DNA of 64,000 nucleotides, taken from assembly GCA_003254885.1 (NCBI GenBank), contig QANT01006496.1, forward strand, positions 1 to 64,000, in the 5' to 3' direction. Source of the DNA: Purshia tridentata. Taxonomy: Eukaryota > Streptophyta > Magnoliopsida > Rosales > Rosaceae. This document shows, piece after piece, positions 11,490 to 23,522 of the stretch. A model generated the notes under the pieces. That model made no database searches and had not been told where the DNA came from. It saw only the letters and a program-made list of their open reading frames with translations. The translations under genes were made by a program, and so were the position numbers. The stretch's first letter is position 1, and every line of letters begins with the position of its first letter.

Positions 11490-13450
11490 TGTCCATTGAT
11501 TACTTTTGGTAATATTTTTGTATTTGGAAATTGGGATGGCAGAGCAAGAGCAAGAGCAAGAGGATGAAGGAGCAAATCTCACAAAATGAGCCTAAACCCC
11601 CTCGAGCTACCCATAAGTTGCTTCAGGTATACACTTGCTCCAATTTTGTTTCTTTTATAATTTTTACTGCAAGATAAGAACATGTTTATAATGTGTTTAG
11701 GCTTACTTGTTCATTAGCTAAAGGGTGACAATTGAGAAGCCAGTAATACGGTAATACCAATTATTTTGGCCACTGCAGGTGCTTGGAGGAAAGGCTCGAA
11801 GAATGAAGTTGCTCTCTCCAAAGGGCATGGATGTACGCCCAATGATGGAGGTCGTGAAAGGTGCAGCCTTTGATATCCTGCAGGTAATTCTTTTGTACAT
11901 ATCTGTAGAGGGTATAGAGGCCATCCGCCATTCGCCATACACATTCTTCTGCAAACAATTGAAGATTGTCATATTATAATACTGAGATTCTAATGTTTGG
12001 TATTTTCTTTTAAGTTCTTGGATTTTGGAAAATTTACTTGTGAATACTCAAAAGTGTATGTGCTTGTAAATTAATATTTGTTCTTAAATCTTAGGCTGCT
12101 GGTGGCTGTCCTGCATCTTTAAGGCCTGGCCGATGGTTGGACTTGTACAGTGGTACGGGATCTGTTGGAATTGAAGCCATTAGCCGAGGATGTTCTGAGG
12201 TACCATTGAAAAACTATGTCATATCTATTGCTGCTACAAACTGTTATATTTTTAGTCCAACAAAATTTTGAATACGCTGCATTTTCTTTTGATTATATTC
12301 CCTTGCATGTTATATCTTTTGTGCCTTTGAATTGGGGAACTTACATCTTTAGGAAATTCCTACTTTTGCAATTACAAATTTCCAGGTACATTTTGTTGAG
12401 ATGGATCCATGGGTTGTTTCAGATGTTTTACGTCCAAACTTGGAATGGACTGGGTTTCTCGATGCTTCAGTTATACATACTGTTCGTGCTGAAAAATTCA
12501 TAGAGCGTGCAGAGAAACTTGCAGGTATGTGCTGGTTTTCTGTCTATCTATCTCACTCTCTCAAGATTCAGTTTAGTGGCTTTTCATTGTGATTTTAGAT
12601 TCAAAAATTCATATTACATCAAACATTGTAACTAAATTTGTTTCCTTTTGTATCCAATCATTACAAAATAAAGTTCAATTGCCTGTAGGTAAAGAACCAT
12701 TTGACTACATCAGTGTTACCCCTCCGTATACAGAAGTGAACTATGCAGTATTGATGCATCAAATATCAAATTCGGCCTTAGTTGGCGAAGATACCTTTAT
12801 AGTAAGTCGTGGTTATTTAGTTTCAGCTATGTGCTTATAATTTTGCTAGTTCTTAATCTTCCGAATTTCATGGTCTAGGTAGTTGAGTACCCACTGAGGA
12901 CTGACATGCTGGATTCATGTGGATGCCTTGTGAAGGTAATGCAAACTATCAGCATTTTGTCTATGGACGAAGCATTATGAAATACAGATAATAGATAACT
13001 ATCCCGACCATGTAACTATAAAATGTTCGGGATGGGTTTATATTTGAAGGTGCAAGCCATGTAGAAGTACATTAAGAACTTATGAGAACATCATTATGCC
13101 AAAGTGGCTTCATGCATGTCCATTTAATCTTCTTCATTTATGCTTCAATGCAGCCAAAAAAGAAAGACCTTCAACTATAATGTTTCTTTGCCTTTTTCCT
13201 TTAATGGAATTGAACTACATGCTATTCATCCAATAAATAGAGTTGTTGGTTTTATTGTGCCAGATAATCTCATTGTGTATGTTTGAGTATCTTGGTAGCT
13301 GCGTGATTTTGGGTTTTAATTGCTCATATGCAACTGCAGATAACCGATCGACGGTTTGGCAGGACACACTTGGCTATTTATGGACCCAAGTGGGCCCAGA
13401 AGAAGAAAAAGTCAGAAAAGTCACTTCGGAGAGTAGCAGTAGAAGTTTGA
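11102..13450 (+). CDS. RsmD-type 16S rRNA (guanine-N2) methyltransferase, probably plastid
   Basis: An S-adenosylmethionine-dependent methyltransferase of the RsmD family, which modifies a guanine in small-subunit rRNA (G966 in E. coli). Nine exons keep frame: 11102-11252, 11352-11449, 11543-11626, 11779-11883, 12095-12199, 12386-12524, 12689-12801, 12879-12935 and 13340-13450, giving 320 aa. Residues 1-50 are rich in Ser, Arg and Pro and poor in acid, like a chloroplast transit peptide. The RsmD start GGKARRMKLLSPKGMDVRPM is followed by motif I LDLYSGTGSVGIEA, the EMDP acidic loop and a catalytic motif reading TPPY. Bacterial RsmD has DPPY/DPPF, so the first Asp is Thr here. The C-terminus is Lys-rich. 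Its position between the MYB and CLE genes fits At3g28460. Confidence 0.85.
11454..11484. repeat. (TC)n microsatellite in RsmD-like intron 2
   Basis: About fifteen TC units follow the donor at 11450 within a 93-bp intron and so make up a third of it. Confidence 0.9.
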
Positions 13451-16400
13451 TAGAAGTCTTCAAATGGGACAGGGAAACTGAAATCCGAAATTATGATGAT
13501 TTTGCTAAGGTTGCAATTGCACATCCTCTAATGATAAGCTGAGGCAATGAAATATTTTCCCCCAGTAACTTTGAGTCTTTCTGCATCAGCTCTAATGGAT
13601 TGTACGGTATTCTGTTTTGTGGGCAGTGTATATTCAATATCAGTGTACATCTCCCTGATTCTTGTATTTATATATTGCAGGTCAAAGATTTGGCTGGTGT
13701 ATTAGAGTTTCCTGGCCGATCAACAATTGTTAGAAGATGAGTCAAACTTTTTTATGTTAAAGCTGAGTTTTATGTAAAATGTAAGGAAACTGAAACTAAT
13801 TTTGTGTATATATACTCTTTTGGAAAACTAACTCTTTAGTTAAGAGTTAGTTGGTGGACTATCAAAGTATTTATCACCTCGCAATAATTGAGTTGCTTAA
13901 ATTATTACTTGTTAGGTCTTCTTCTTCTTCTTTTTGTGGAATCGTTGTTGATTTGATGCTGCAACATTATTTTTATTCATGTTTCTGTGTGGTGTTACTT
14001 CATTCAAGGTCGGCAAGGGAAGTCATAGAAGGGCCCATAGCATTTAGCATCAAATTGATTGACCCCACTAACTGATCTTTTATGCTTGGTGAAGCAAATA
14101 ATTTTGACCTAGAATCTGTTGGTTTCTGTAGCACAGAATCAACAATGGGCCCTTGAAAGCACAATATATTTTCACCTAATAGAGGTGACAGTATCCAGAA
14201 GTACAAATTTCATAAAGAAAGGTGAATTTTTATCCAATGGAGGATGGTGGGACTCCTTAATCAGTACTTTGAGTTTTGTAGGTGGTAGTGTGCTTTTCTG
14301 TATCTCTGAAAGTGCAAAGAACTTGCATATGGAGTGGGAAGGACTAGTAGGAATCTTCCATGCATTATATGAAGACGTAAACTTTGGTAGAGTATGCTCA
14401 TTTTGGTCAGAAATCTTCTTTGAACTTGATTCAAGCCTTCATTGTGGGAAGAGGGATTGATGTTTGGATTCTCTGTGACTTTTTAATCTTGTTTGTATGT
14501 ACTTTTATTATTAGGTAGAAGAATCTGGGCAACTAAAGCATTGTCTCAAATTCAAAGACTAGTTATTTTTTCCCCTTTTACTCTCTGACAGGATAATTTT
14601 AATTCTTTTAGGTTTGGGATTGGGGATTGTATGTTTCAAGTTCTAGGTATTTCTACTTATTCTCCAATCTTTGTCATTGAAAGGGCAGTTATGATTGAGA
14701 GGCATCTCACAAGATTTGTGAGATGTCCAACTTATTTTTAGATGATTTTGATGTATTATGAAATGCATTTGCATTTTTTTCTTCATATCAGGAACTATCT
14801 GCATATCATTCAATCATGATCTTTCCATAGCTAATGTTTGCCTCGTTTTACCTCTCCCATCCCTCTTTCAATCTTTGAGAAACTAATTGGGATTATTGGA
14901 AGTTGGGACCCCTAAGGTTAATTTCTATTGACGGACACCAGTCAATTGATAGACTCCATTCTTCATATATCTATTTGTTAAGAAAGAGTTGGGACCTTTA
15001 GTGGATTATATCTTCTATAATTGAAAGTTTCCGGACATGTATCATTGAACCATGGTTCTTTCAAGGGAGTCATGCATTAAAGATTAAGGATTTGTTGATG
15101 TAATTAATTGTCCCTAGCCTTGAAAGTAACAAGGAGAATTTCTTTAAATCAAAGTAGTTAAAGCTGATTATAAAATATCATATTACCATTAGTCAGGAAA
15201 CAATTCTGGTAGCATTTCTTTATGTCTCTGTCACCAAATATAATTTCATTTGGGCACACTCTAATACATGTCAGTTTCGTAAATAGTTACTATGGACTGG
15301 ATATTTTTTTCAGTCATATGGGACACATAACAGTTTACAGGTTTGTACTACAACACAACTACTTCTTTTCGGGTTTTGATGTTTCTGATTCCAGAATTAT
15401 TTTGTACACTTGCTGTTCTGTTGTGGACCTGTGGCATGGTCCCCCACTTGGATTGCAATGGCATCTCCTTTAATTGTCACCATCAGAGTGTATTCTTATA
15501 ATGCTAGGGGTGCTATTGATATTTATGAGTCTGGTTTAATGGGAAACTCCCTATGATACTCTTCTTGTGTTATGATAAATAAGAGGGTAGATTTTAAAAT
15601 GGATAACGCATTTTATGTATGAAAGACATAAAGCAAGACATCTTCTGGCCAAGGCAGTTGCTAAATATGTACTTATCTTTTTTGCTTGCCTGTTCCAGTT
15701 TGTATATTTTTCCCCTATTTTACTGAATTTAGTAGATTATTCTGTACTCACAGCACCTTGTTAAACTCTTATTCCTCTATAAGTTCATCTTTTCCTGTAG
15801 AGTGGATAGCGCATGCTTTTATGATAAATGATCTATCCCATATTTCATGTGACTGATGCCTAGCAGTGATACAACTGACTATAGAGGACAGAAAAGCCTT
15901 GAGTCCAGTAATGAATTGATTGCATCAAAATAATTGCTTATTTGATGTTTAATTGCTAGTTCTCTTAAAGCATTGCCTTCTTTTCTTTTCTTTTCCTTGA
16001 CCCCTTTATTGGGGCTTTTAAATCCTATTTGAAAATTTCATATAATTTGAGGGCATATTGGAAATTTTGCCTAGACAACTTAAGACAAGTATATTATGAA
16101 GTCGAAAGTATGCTGTGCCAATCCAATGAACTATTGTTAAATTTGAATGAAAAGTTGCATCAGACCCTTCTTTTTATTTTCAATGATTACTTTATTATAG
16201 ACCAAGTTAATAACAAGATCTTTGTTTTTTATCTGATTATATCTAGATCCTTACTAAGCAAGAAAACTCTTAACTCTGCCAAAGTTTTAGCCTGACACCT
16301 TTTTGTTTTTATCTAATTATTATTTGGTTGATGTTGTTTGGTTGGGTGAGGTCACTTACAATGTTATTTGCTTATCTTGTAGTCTGGAACAAGATCCATC

Positions 16401-16652
16401 ATAAGCAACCAGAAATGAGGAATATATAGGTGGTTCCTCAGTCCTCATTGTTATCCTCATTGTTATATAGGCTAGCTCCAGGCTCTGTGTCTTTTACAAA
16501 CTTAGAGTACGTAAGGGTTAGGAGGGTAGTGAGGTCCCCTATTAGCTGCGTGAAAATGCACAAACCAAAGCAGAGAAAGAGGGCTCAATTGGACCCATTC
16601 AACACACAAAAGCACTAGAATAACCAACTTTTCTGTTTATTAGTCTCGTTTA

Positions 16653-16689
<37 letters not shown>

Positions 16690-16976
16690 ATACACATTTC
16701 AAACAGTATCTTCCTGTGTGAGCCTTTAAATAGAACCAACAAACTATACCCGCCAAGTTAAAGACCACCTAATCATTTGTTCTACTTGTACATATTCTCC
16801 CCTTTTTGTTCTCTCTTCTGCTTGCTTGTCTGAGAGTTCATCTTTGTCCTCTCGCCACAAGCATTGGTCTTTTGGTGACTTGCTCTTTATGATCCCCTCT
16901 TAAAATGGCCAGCCATAATGCTTGGGTGGAAAGCCAGTAGCTAAAAACAGAGACAGAGGGGGTTACAGAGACATAT
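13451..16976. other. Gene-poor interval between the methyltransferase and CLE genes
   Basis: A 3.5-kb AT-rich stretch. The first 400 bp are probably the RsmD-like 3' UTR. Longer frames at 13851-14075, 14119-14460 and 16029-16295 have no recognisable motif and uneven, AT-driven composition. The part nearest 16976 holds the CLE promoter and leader, with a TTTAAATA element near 16726 and a (CT)n run at 16659-16688. I see no transposon ends or RNA gene. Confidence 0.5.
16659..16688. repeat. (CT)n microsatellite upstream of the CLE gene
   Basis: About fifteen CT units, 290 bp before the CLE start codon and probably in its promoter. Confidence 0.85.
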
Positions 16977-18272
16977 ATGGAGAGTGGCAGCAAGGTTTTA
17001 AGGGCTCTTTTTGGAGCTCTTCTACTTCTGGGTGTCTTCTGGTTTTTCCTTGCTGGAATTCTTGTAAACCGCAGTTCCGAAAAGCCAACTGTTACAGTTT
17101 CATCCACCGAAATCTTCAAGCATTGGAAGTTGATTGGAAGAGAGAAGCATGCTGTTCTTTGGGACTCTACCTTCATTTACGTGAGCAAAAGAAGAGTACC
17201 AAATGGACCTGATCCCATTCACAACAGGTACCTATCTTTTTCTTTTCCTTCATCAATTTGTAGATTGTAGTATTAGTAGGTGGTATATATGATCTCTAGC
17301 ATAATTGATGTATGCTTAAAGCTGCTGAATTATGACTGGACAAGCCTCCTGAGACACACAGACAGAGGCCCAAAAGAAAACCAAATTAAAAGAAGCCAGA
17401 TCACAGTAGCTAGAAACAGAATACATTGTTCCATAATTATAATTCCATGTCATTTGCTTGCTCTCTGGTTTTCAGAGACAGGATGGTGAACTTTTTACAT
17501 ACAAGTGGCTCTGAATATTGGTTTTTATCTTTCTTTGGTTAAAAAGAAATGAATCCTTGTTTCTTTCTTTGTATGTTAGTATTTTTCGTTTTTGATTGGG
17601 TAGTGGGTAGTGGGTACATAACAAGAAGATGAAAAATCAAACTTGGCCCAGTTGCTTCATAATCCATTGTCCAGGTGGGATATATTTTATAATACCGGCT
17701 TGAGTTAAAGAAACTTTCTCCTAACCTATTGTCCAGGCGGTTAAATATAGTTTATATATTTTGTCTGCCTCTTTATTAAAAGCTTGTTTATATATCAAAC
17801 TTTCTCTTATTTTTATAAGGAACACCTAAAGACCTTGGAGAAAGAACTTGTCACAACTTTTGTTGCAAGAGGGAACATGTAGAGCTAGCTCCTCCTTTTT
17901 CTTCTGATAATTTTGTTAATTTTTTGAAGGATTTTAAACTCTTTTGCCCCATTAGAAGTCGAAATTATAATCCCAATTAATTTGTTTCTTTAATATGATA
18001 GAAGATCCACCAACCCATTGAACTAGGCTCCTCACCATATTTTCAGTTCAAAACTCTGATAAGATGACCTCCAATTAATAAATTAAGCCACAATATAAGC
18101 AAAAAATAAAAATTATGCCATGGACATAAAAGTTATTAAGTAGTTCATTTCATCCTTTAGGAAAAGAGAAATAAAGAGCACCAACATTCATTGCCTCTCA
18201 TCTCTTTGGTGCCTTCTAATATGTGTATTCAGGAAAGCAGCAAAGACTCGACAACCACCTATTCGAGCCTAA
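16977..18272 (+). CDS. CLE25: CLE25-type signalling peptide precursor
   Basis: Encodes a 96-aa prepropeptide. Residues 9-31 form a hydrophobic signal or signal-anchor segment (LRALFGALLLLGVFWFFLAG). The mature 12-residue CLE peptide is RRVPNGPDPIHN at 72-83, preceded by VSK. Arabidopsis CLE25 has Lys at position 2; the rest of the core agrees with it. Exon 1 is 16977-17227 and exon 2 is 18233-18272. The single intron (1005 bp) splits the Arg codon just after the peptide, and the second exon gives only the tail KAAKTRQPPIRA. CLE25 in Arabidopsis acts in phloem initiation and as a root-to-shoot dehydration signal perceived by BAM receptors. Its neighbour BIR2 and the microsynteny with At3g28455 support the assignment over CLE26, which has Arg before GPDP. 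Confidence 0.92.
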
Positions 18273-21203
18273 CCGTGAAGGGGATTGAAGCATCAGAAGT
18301 TGACGAGGAGGCATGCATGTACAATAAACTATCATATTCGCGATATTTCTGCAATTCGTGTAGTTATTTATCATTTTCGCCGCCCTTAGAAATTAGGATT
18401 TGTGGAGTGATTAATTATTGAAAATTTTGGAGAATGTAGGTTAAATTAAGTTCACTAGTTTGATGTCCTAGTCCTGAGCATTTTGTAATGTGATTGGTGA
18501 CTACTGTATGAATTGCAACCTCACTGTAAAGCTTTTACGTGGGTATGGAAAGAACCCAAGCTTCTCTCAAACAAAATATACACCTTCAAGATTAGAACCT
18601 TGAGATGAGAAAGAAACTTTTGGATGTATGTATTTCAATGGTATTTCATTTGCTTGTCCCTTCTTTTATGTTGATTGAACCTGCTTTGCCTTGAAAAAAC
18701 CAGACCAAGTAGATTAGATAGTACCATTAGAAAATTGGAACAACACCCAAGAAAGGTTCTACTTTAGTCCCAGCACACGATACACCATACATGGCTTAAC
18801 TTGTATAATTCATCTCTCTCTCTCTTTCTAATTGTTAGGCTTTCTTCAAGTGGCTTTTGTTGTTTGTGTTCCCCATATAAAGCAATTCCCTTCCAATAAA
18901 GGTGTTCTATTATCAAACAATCCTTGAATGGTGCTTTGTTGCTGATGATGTTGCCATTTAATTTATTTTTATTTTATTATTCTTTCAAAAGCCAGGAGAT
19001 TCTTTTAACATAACCCACCAACATAAAGAAAAGAAATATATTTTTTTTTGTAAAAAAAAAAAGGAAAAAGAAAAAGCACAAAGGCATTGAATTCAAAGCA
19101 GGTACATAAAATGAATATCCAAAGTGAAAACGCTAACTCTGCTCATTGCTTTTTCTTTTGCTTCCTTTTCTGGTTTGATTTTGATTGATTCGAGAGGGAA
19201 AGAATCAAAGAAAGACCTGGTCCAAAGTAATAACTGAGATTCAAAATTACAGTCCTTTTTGGTGCATGGGAGACAGATTCCCCTCCCGTGCAGTTCCTTT
19301 GATTGAAAGAATCAAGGAAGTACGATTTTTACGCTTCAATTCAAACTATTGCACCTAAATTACTTTGTGACTTTGTGCCACACTCATGAAATTAAATTTT
19401 TAAATTTTTTTTTTCGAGATTTCAAAATATTACTAAATCGAAATTATCTAAATTTTATTCAAAATCAAAATTATAGAAATAATCGAAATTTCATTCTTTT
19501 AACATATTAATGACCCATTTCTAAATATAATGGCCTATCTCATTTCACGCTCTCAGTAATGAAAATTTTGTAGTGCTGTACTGAATCTGCAGATGGGGTG
19601 TAGTGGCACAGACCTCTCTTGAGCTCGTCATGCTGAATCCCACTTACATTATAGTGGTAATTAAGGGCTACACCACTAGTCAACCACAGGAGCTAACTGT
19701 TTTCAGTGGCTCAAACTAATTCTTACTGGTATGAATTTGATGTGGGGCTGAAATAGATGCTTCTGGAGACTCGAAAAGGATCGAAAGTTTTTCTGGTTTG
19801 CGATTGGGGCTTTACTGGAATTCCCTATGCACTTTAGCAGGGAGCAAACTAGCCACTAAAACTAATAACTAATTCTTGCTACTCAGTTCATTCCCATATC
19901 AATGACTTGTTTGTGTGCACCATTTTTCAGTGATTTTTAAGTACATAATTCAATGTTGAGGTCAAATAGTAAACTTCAATACAATCAAGTTTGATATTAA
20001 CAGATGCTGTAACTTCTTTTCTCTTCCCCAGATGCAGTGAAACAACAATTTACAGAGAATAAGGAATTGGACAAGTTGATAAAACCGGGAAATGGTTCTA
20101 TGAAGTTCTTAATAGTAGATCTCTTAACTGGAAGTATAAAGGAATAAATTAGTCGACATGTTATTAGTTTGACTGTACCTAATAAACAGGTCTAAACTAT
20201 AAGTAGAAAAGTGTCAAATTCAAGGTTTAGGATATCCATATTTCACTTTTCAGGACGTTTTATTCTTCTCCAGCTTGGAGAAATTTATAGAAATAAAAAT
20301 CATAACAAACTAGGAAAACTAACCTATTACATATCCAACCAGGAAATAAAACTTATTACATAATCAAATAGGAAAAATAAACCAATTCCTTATTTAACTA
20401 GGAAATCACAAAATCAAATCCAATCATAATCATCAAATCCTTATCTCCAACAAAAAGCTCAGTCTAGCCTATTGAATAGGTCAGGCTCAGTTCTATCAAA
20501 TATTCAGTTCAGCCCTATAAGCTATCCATTTAGTTCTTTTAGCCCAGACATCAATTGATCATAAAAATGGTTAAATTCTTGAAGAATCAATGGAACCAGC
20601 TCACTAGAAAACAAAACAAACAATATGTAAATACTTTCCTAATGTGTAAAGGAGGTTGTAAGAACACAGTAGAACCGCAGAACTAGCATGTAACACAAAA
20701 AATACACAGATCTTTTTTATGGCTGTATAATGAGAATTTGAAAGTCATGGCACTTGGCGTATCTCAAGTCTTGACAATTCTGAAACGTGACGTTTTGAAA
20801 AACTTTCAGCTTGTAAAGTAGAAAAGTAGCACTTTCAGATAGACTGATAAAGGTCCTAAATGAGGCAAGGATTCTTCTGGTTGCATACAACGTTGTATTA
20901 CATAGAAGTTCCATTTGTCATTTTTTTCATTCCAAACTTCTATGGCCAAAAACAGGGAAGCATATTACAAATATCACTGAACCTCAGTTGAGTATGGTTT
21001 CCTATAATAAAGGGCAAACAAATGATTTCTTCAGATGCAGGACCCTACTGTTTCAGTAGTTTATTGTATAATACAGCTAAACTAATAAATAGGGAAAACC
21101 AGCTAAATAGAGATCACACCATTCACATATGAACCTTTGAGAACTTACCTCAAGATGAAATTCTGTAGCCATTGCTCATCCTTCTCCCCTCTTTGATTCA
21201 AAC
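18273..21203. other. Intergenic region between the CLE and BIR2-like genes
   Basis: About 2.9 kb of AT-rich DNA between two genes whose 3' ends face each other. The last few hundred bases before 21204 are the likely 3' UTR of the BIR2-like gene. A patch at 20280-20480 repeats short TAGGAAAA/ACCTATTAC-like units and might be old transposon debris, but no ends are seen. Confidence 0.45.
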
Positions 21204-23021
21204 CTAAACTGGACCACTATCTAGCTTGTGAAAAATCAATGGAAACTCATCATCTTGTTCAGAGATACTGTGGTCTTTGCTCATACTCTTCAATGACTGG
21301 TAAACCTGGTACATAGACCACCTGTCCCTAGGTCGAGAAACCACACAATTAATAGCAACTTTCAGGAACTGCAAAATTTCCTCGTCATGCCCTTTTCCAC
21401 AGAGAGCCTTATCAATGACATCCTTGGTTTGACCAGTACTAGATAGATGATTCACCCAATCCACTACATTGCCCTTAAAACCTTCCTCAACAGTGCTGAC
21501 TTCAAGAGGCTTTTGCCCAGTCACCAGCTCCAGAAGCACTACTCCAAATCCATAAACATCCCCTTTCAGTGAAGCAACCATAGTACTTGGATACTCTGGA
21601 GCTACATAACCAAGCTCTCCCAAGTCTCCATTAACAAAACTGCTCTCATTAGAATCAGAAGTCATAAGCATTGCCAATCCAAAATCCATTATCCTAGCAT
21701 CAAAGTCCTCGTCGATGAGGATCACATTGGAGGATATGTTCTGGTGCATAATCGGAGGCTGGCAACCATGGTGAAGCCAAGCAAGTCCCCTTGCAGCACC
21801 CAAACCAATCATAAATCTAGTTGGCCAATCCAATCCAGTACCACTTCCATGCAACAAAGAAAACAAAGTCCCATTTGACAAGTGCTTATAAACCAGAAGC
21901 TTTTCCTCCTCCACAACACAAAACCCCAAAAGGGGCGCCAAATTTGGATGCCTAAGCTGTCCTAAACGGTTCATCTCCAACCGAAATTGCTTCTCACCAA
22001 GTTTACAAGTACTAAGCCGCTTAATTGCCAGCGCCGACCCATCAGGAAGTAGAGCCTTGTAAGTAGTCCCCGTTCTACTCGAAATGATCACATTTTCGGG
22101 ACTGAAATTGTTGGTAGCTACCATCAAATCAGCCAACTTGACCTTCACAAGCGGTTTCTGAAACAACGAAACTTGAGTAAGCTTATGAGTCCTCAACTTC
22201 TCAGCCCAACTGTCTTCTCTTTCAAGACCATAACCCCTCTTCCTCCTCTTACTCAACCTCAAATGGTACCACCACCAAAGCCCCAAAGCCAACAGCAACG
22301 AAGCCGCGGCACCAAATACTCCAGCAGCAATTATAATAGCAAGATTCTTCTTACTCAACCCTCCACACTTTGATCCAAGAGGCCCTCCACAGAGCCCTTT
22401 ATTCCCAGCAAAATCAGCCTTATCAAAATGGTTAAAAAACGAAGGTATAGTACCAGTCAATTGGTTATGGGCCACTGAAAACCTCTTGAGCCTACCCAAA
22501 CTAGAAAACTCATAAGGAATAGTACCCGAAAGCTTATTATCCGAAAGGATCAGATTGTTCAGGAAGCTACAGTGTTGCAGATCAGGTGGTATTGAACCCG
22601 AGAAATCATTGTTGGACAAGTCCAAGGTTACTATATATGGCAACCAAGTACATATATCAGGTGGGATCATACCAGAAAGTTCGTTACCTCCTAGATCCAG
22701 AATCTGTAGGCTGTAACAGTACTCTATGTCCTTGGGAACCGCACCAGACAGCTCCATGTCTCTGAGTACAAGGTTTAATATGCGGTTCTCGCGATCGTTC
22801 CAGCACGTTACACCCACAAACTTGCATATGAACCCCACGGACGAGTTTGCGAAATCCCATGAGGCCAACTTCCCCTGAGGATCTTTGAGTGATTTCTTCA
22901 GGCTCTTCAGGCACCTCACATCGTCTTCAACCACAGCCCCATATGAAGAACAAGTGATACAGCTCAAGACCAATATGCCAACCCATATCCTAACAATTCT
23001 GCTGGATGTTGAGCCTATCAT
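21204..23021 (-). CDS. BIR2: BIR2-like leucine-rich-repeat receptor pseudokinase
   Basis: A single-exon 605-aa plasma-membrane receptor kinase. In Arabidopsis BIR2 binds BAK1 and keeps it from immune receptors until a ligand arrives. Residues 1-28 are a signal peptide; DDVRCLKSLKKSL to CKFVGVTCW (34-74) is the N-terminal LRR cap; about five LRRs cover 80-200; a juxtamembrane CGG pair is near 211-220; and 228-252 is the membrane helix. In the kinase domain the Gly-rich loop is degenerate (SSRTGTTYKA), K334 (AIK) and E349 are kept, the HRD motif is HQN (426-428), so the catalytic Asp is lost, and DFG (446-448) is kept. From memory, Arabidopsis BIR2 has DSG there. The juxtamembrane stretch SHKLTQVSLFQKPLVKVKL-like sequence closely follows BIR2. 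The gene looks whole. Confidence 0.95.
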   Translation of the reverse strand: MIGSTSSRIVRIWVGILVLSCITCSSYGAVVEDDVRCLKSLKKSLKDPQGKLASWDFANSSVGFICKFVGVTCWNDRENRILNLVLRDMELSGAVPKDIEYCYSLQILDLGGNELSGMIPPDICTWLPYIVTLDLSNNDFSGSIPPDLQHCSFLNNLILSDNKLSGTIPYEFSSLGRLKRFSVAHNQLTGTIPSFFNHFDKADFAGNKGLCGGPLGSKCGGLSKKNLAIIIAAGVFGAAASLLLALGLWWWYHLRLSKRRKRGYGLEREDSWAEKLRTHKLTQVSLFQKPLVKVKLADLMVATNNFSPENVIISSRTGTTYKALLPDGSALAIKRLSTCKLGEKQFRLEMNRLGQLRHPNLAPLLGFCVVEEEKLLVYKHLSNGTLFSLLHGSGTGLDWPTRFMIGLGAARGLAWLHHGCQPPIMHQNISSNVILIDEDFDARIMDFGLAMLMTSDSNESSFVNGDLGELGYVAPEYPSTMVASLKGDVYGFGVVLLELVTGQKPLEVSTVEEGFKGNVVDWVNHLSSTGQTKDVIDKALCGKGHDEEILQFLKVAINCVVSRPRDRWSMYQVYQSLKSMSKDHSISEQDDEFPLIFHKLDSGPV

Positions 23022-23522
23022 AGTGAAACAATATGATATCCAAGCAATTCACTATGAAAGAAATGATGGGTTTTGCTTGTTGGGGTCTAAAAGGCTCTAA
23101 TGAATTGTCAACTTTTTTGCGCGTTTTGTGTTTGGGGAAAATGACCAGGAGAAGAGGGCCATTGACTTCTCCGTTTGGTGTAAGAAATTACCACTTACCA
23201 GACAGCTGCCTGGAAATTTTGGTTGAATGTGTTTTTTGCTCAGTCATGAATATGAATTCAATACAATGAAGTAAGTCGTGACTATTATGCAGTCACAATA
23301 ATATAATAATCATATCAATAATATTTTATTTATCACATTTTTACATCGTATTACATATTACATATCATTATCTCATTGAACAAGATTTTTTTTTGTAGTG
23401 TGAATGTAATATATATTGACATATAAAGTTATATTATTGATAAATGTATAATAAGTGTAATATAATTATTATGATATTAACTTATAGTTACTATTTAATG
23501 TATAAGGATAGGTATAATGTGT
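23022..23522. other. Upstream region of the BIR2-like gene
   Basis: Promoter side of the minus-strand receptor gene, grading into very AT-rich DNA up to the hAT element at 23531. No gene is seen. Confidence 0.5.

Noticed and set aside
13681-13740. Possible extra 3' exon after TATATTGCAG
   Set aside because: The RsmD-like frame already ends at 13450 with a complete C-terminus, and the extra piece has no family match.
14119-14460. 113-codon plus-strand frame downstream of RsmD-like gene
   Set aside because: No motifs, AT-driven composition and no neighbouring exons.
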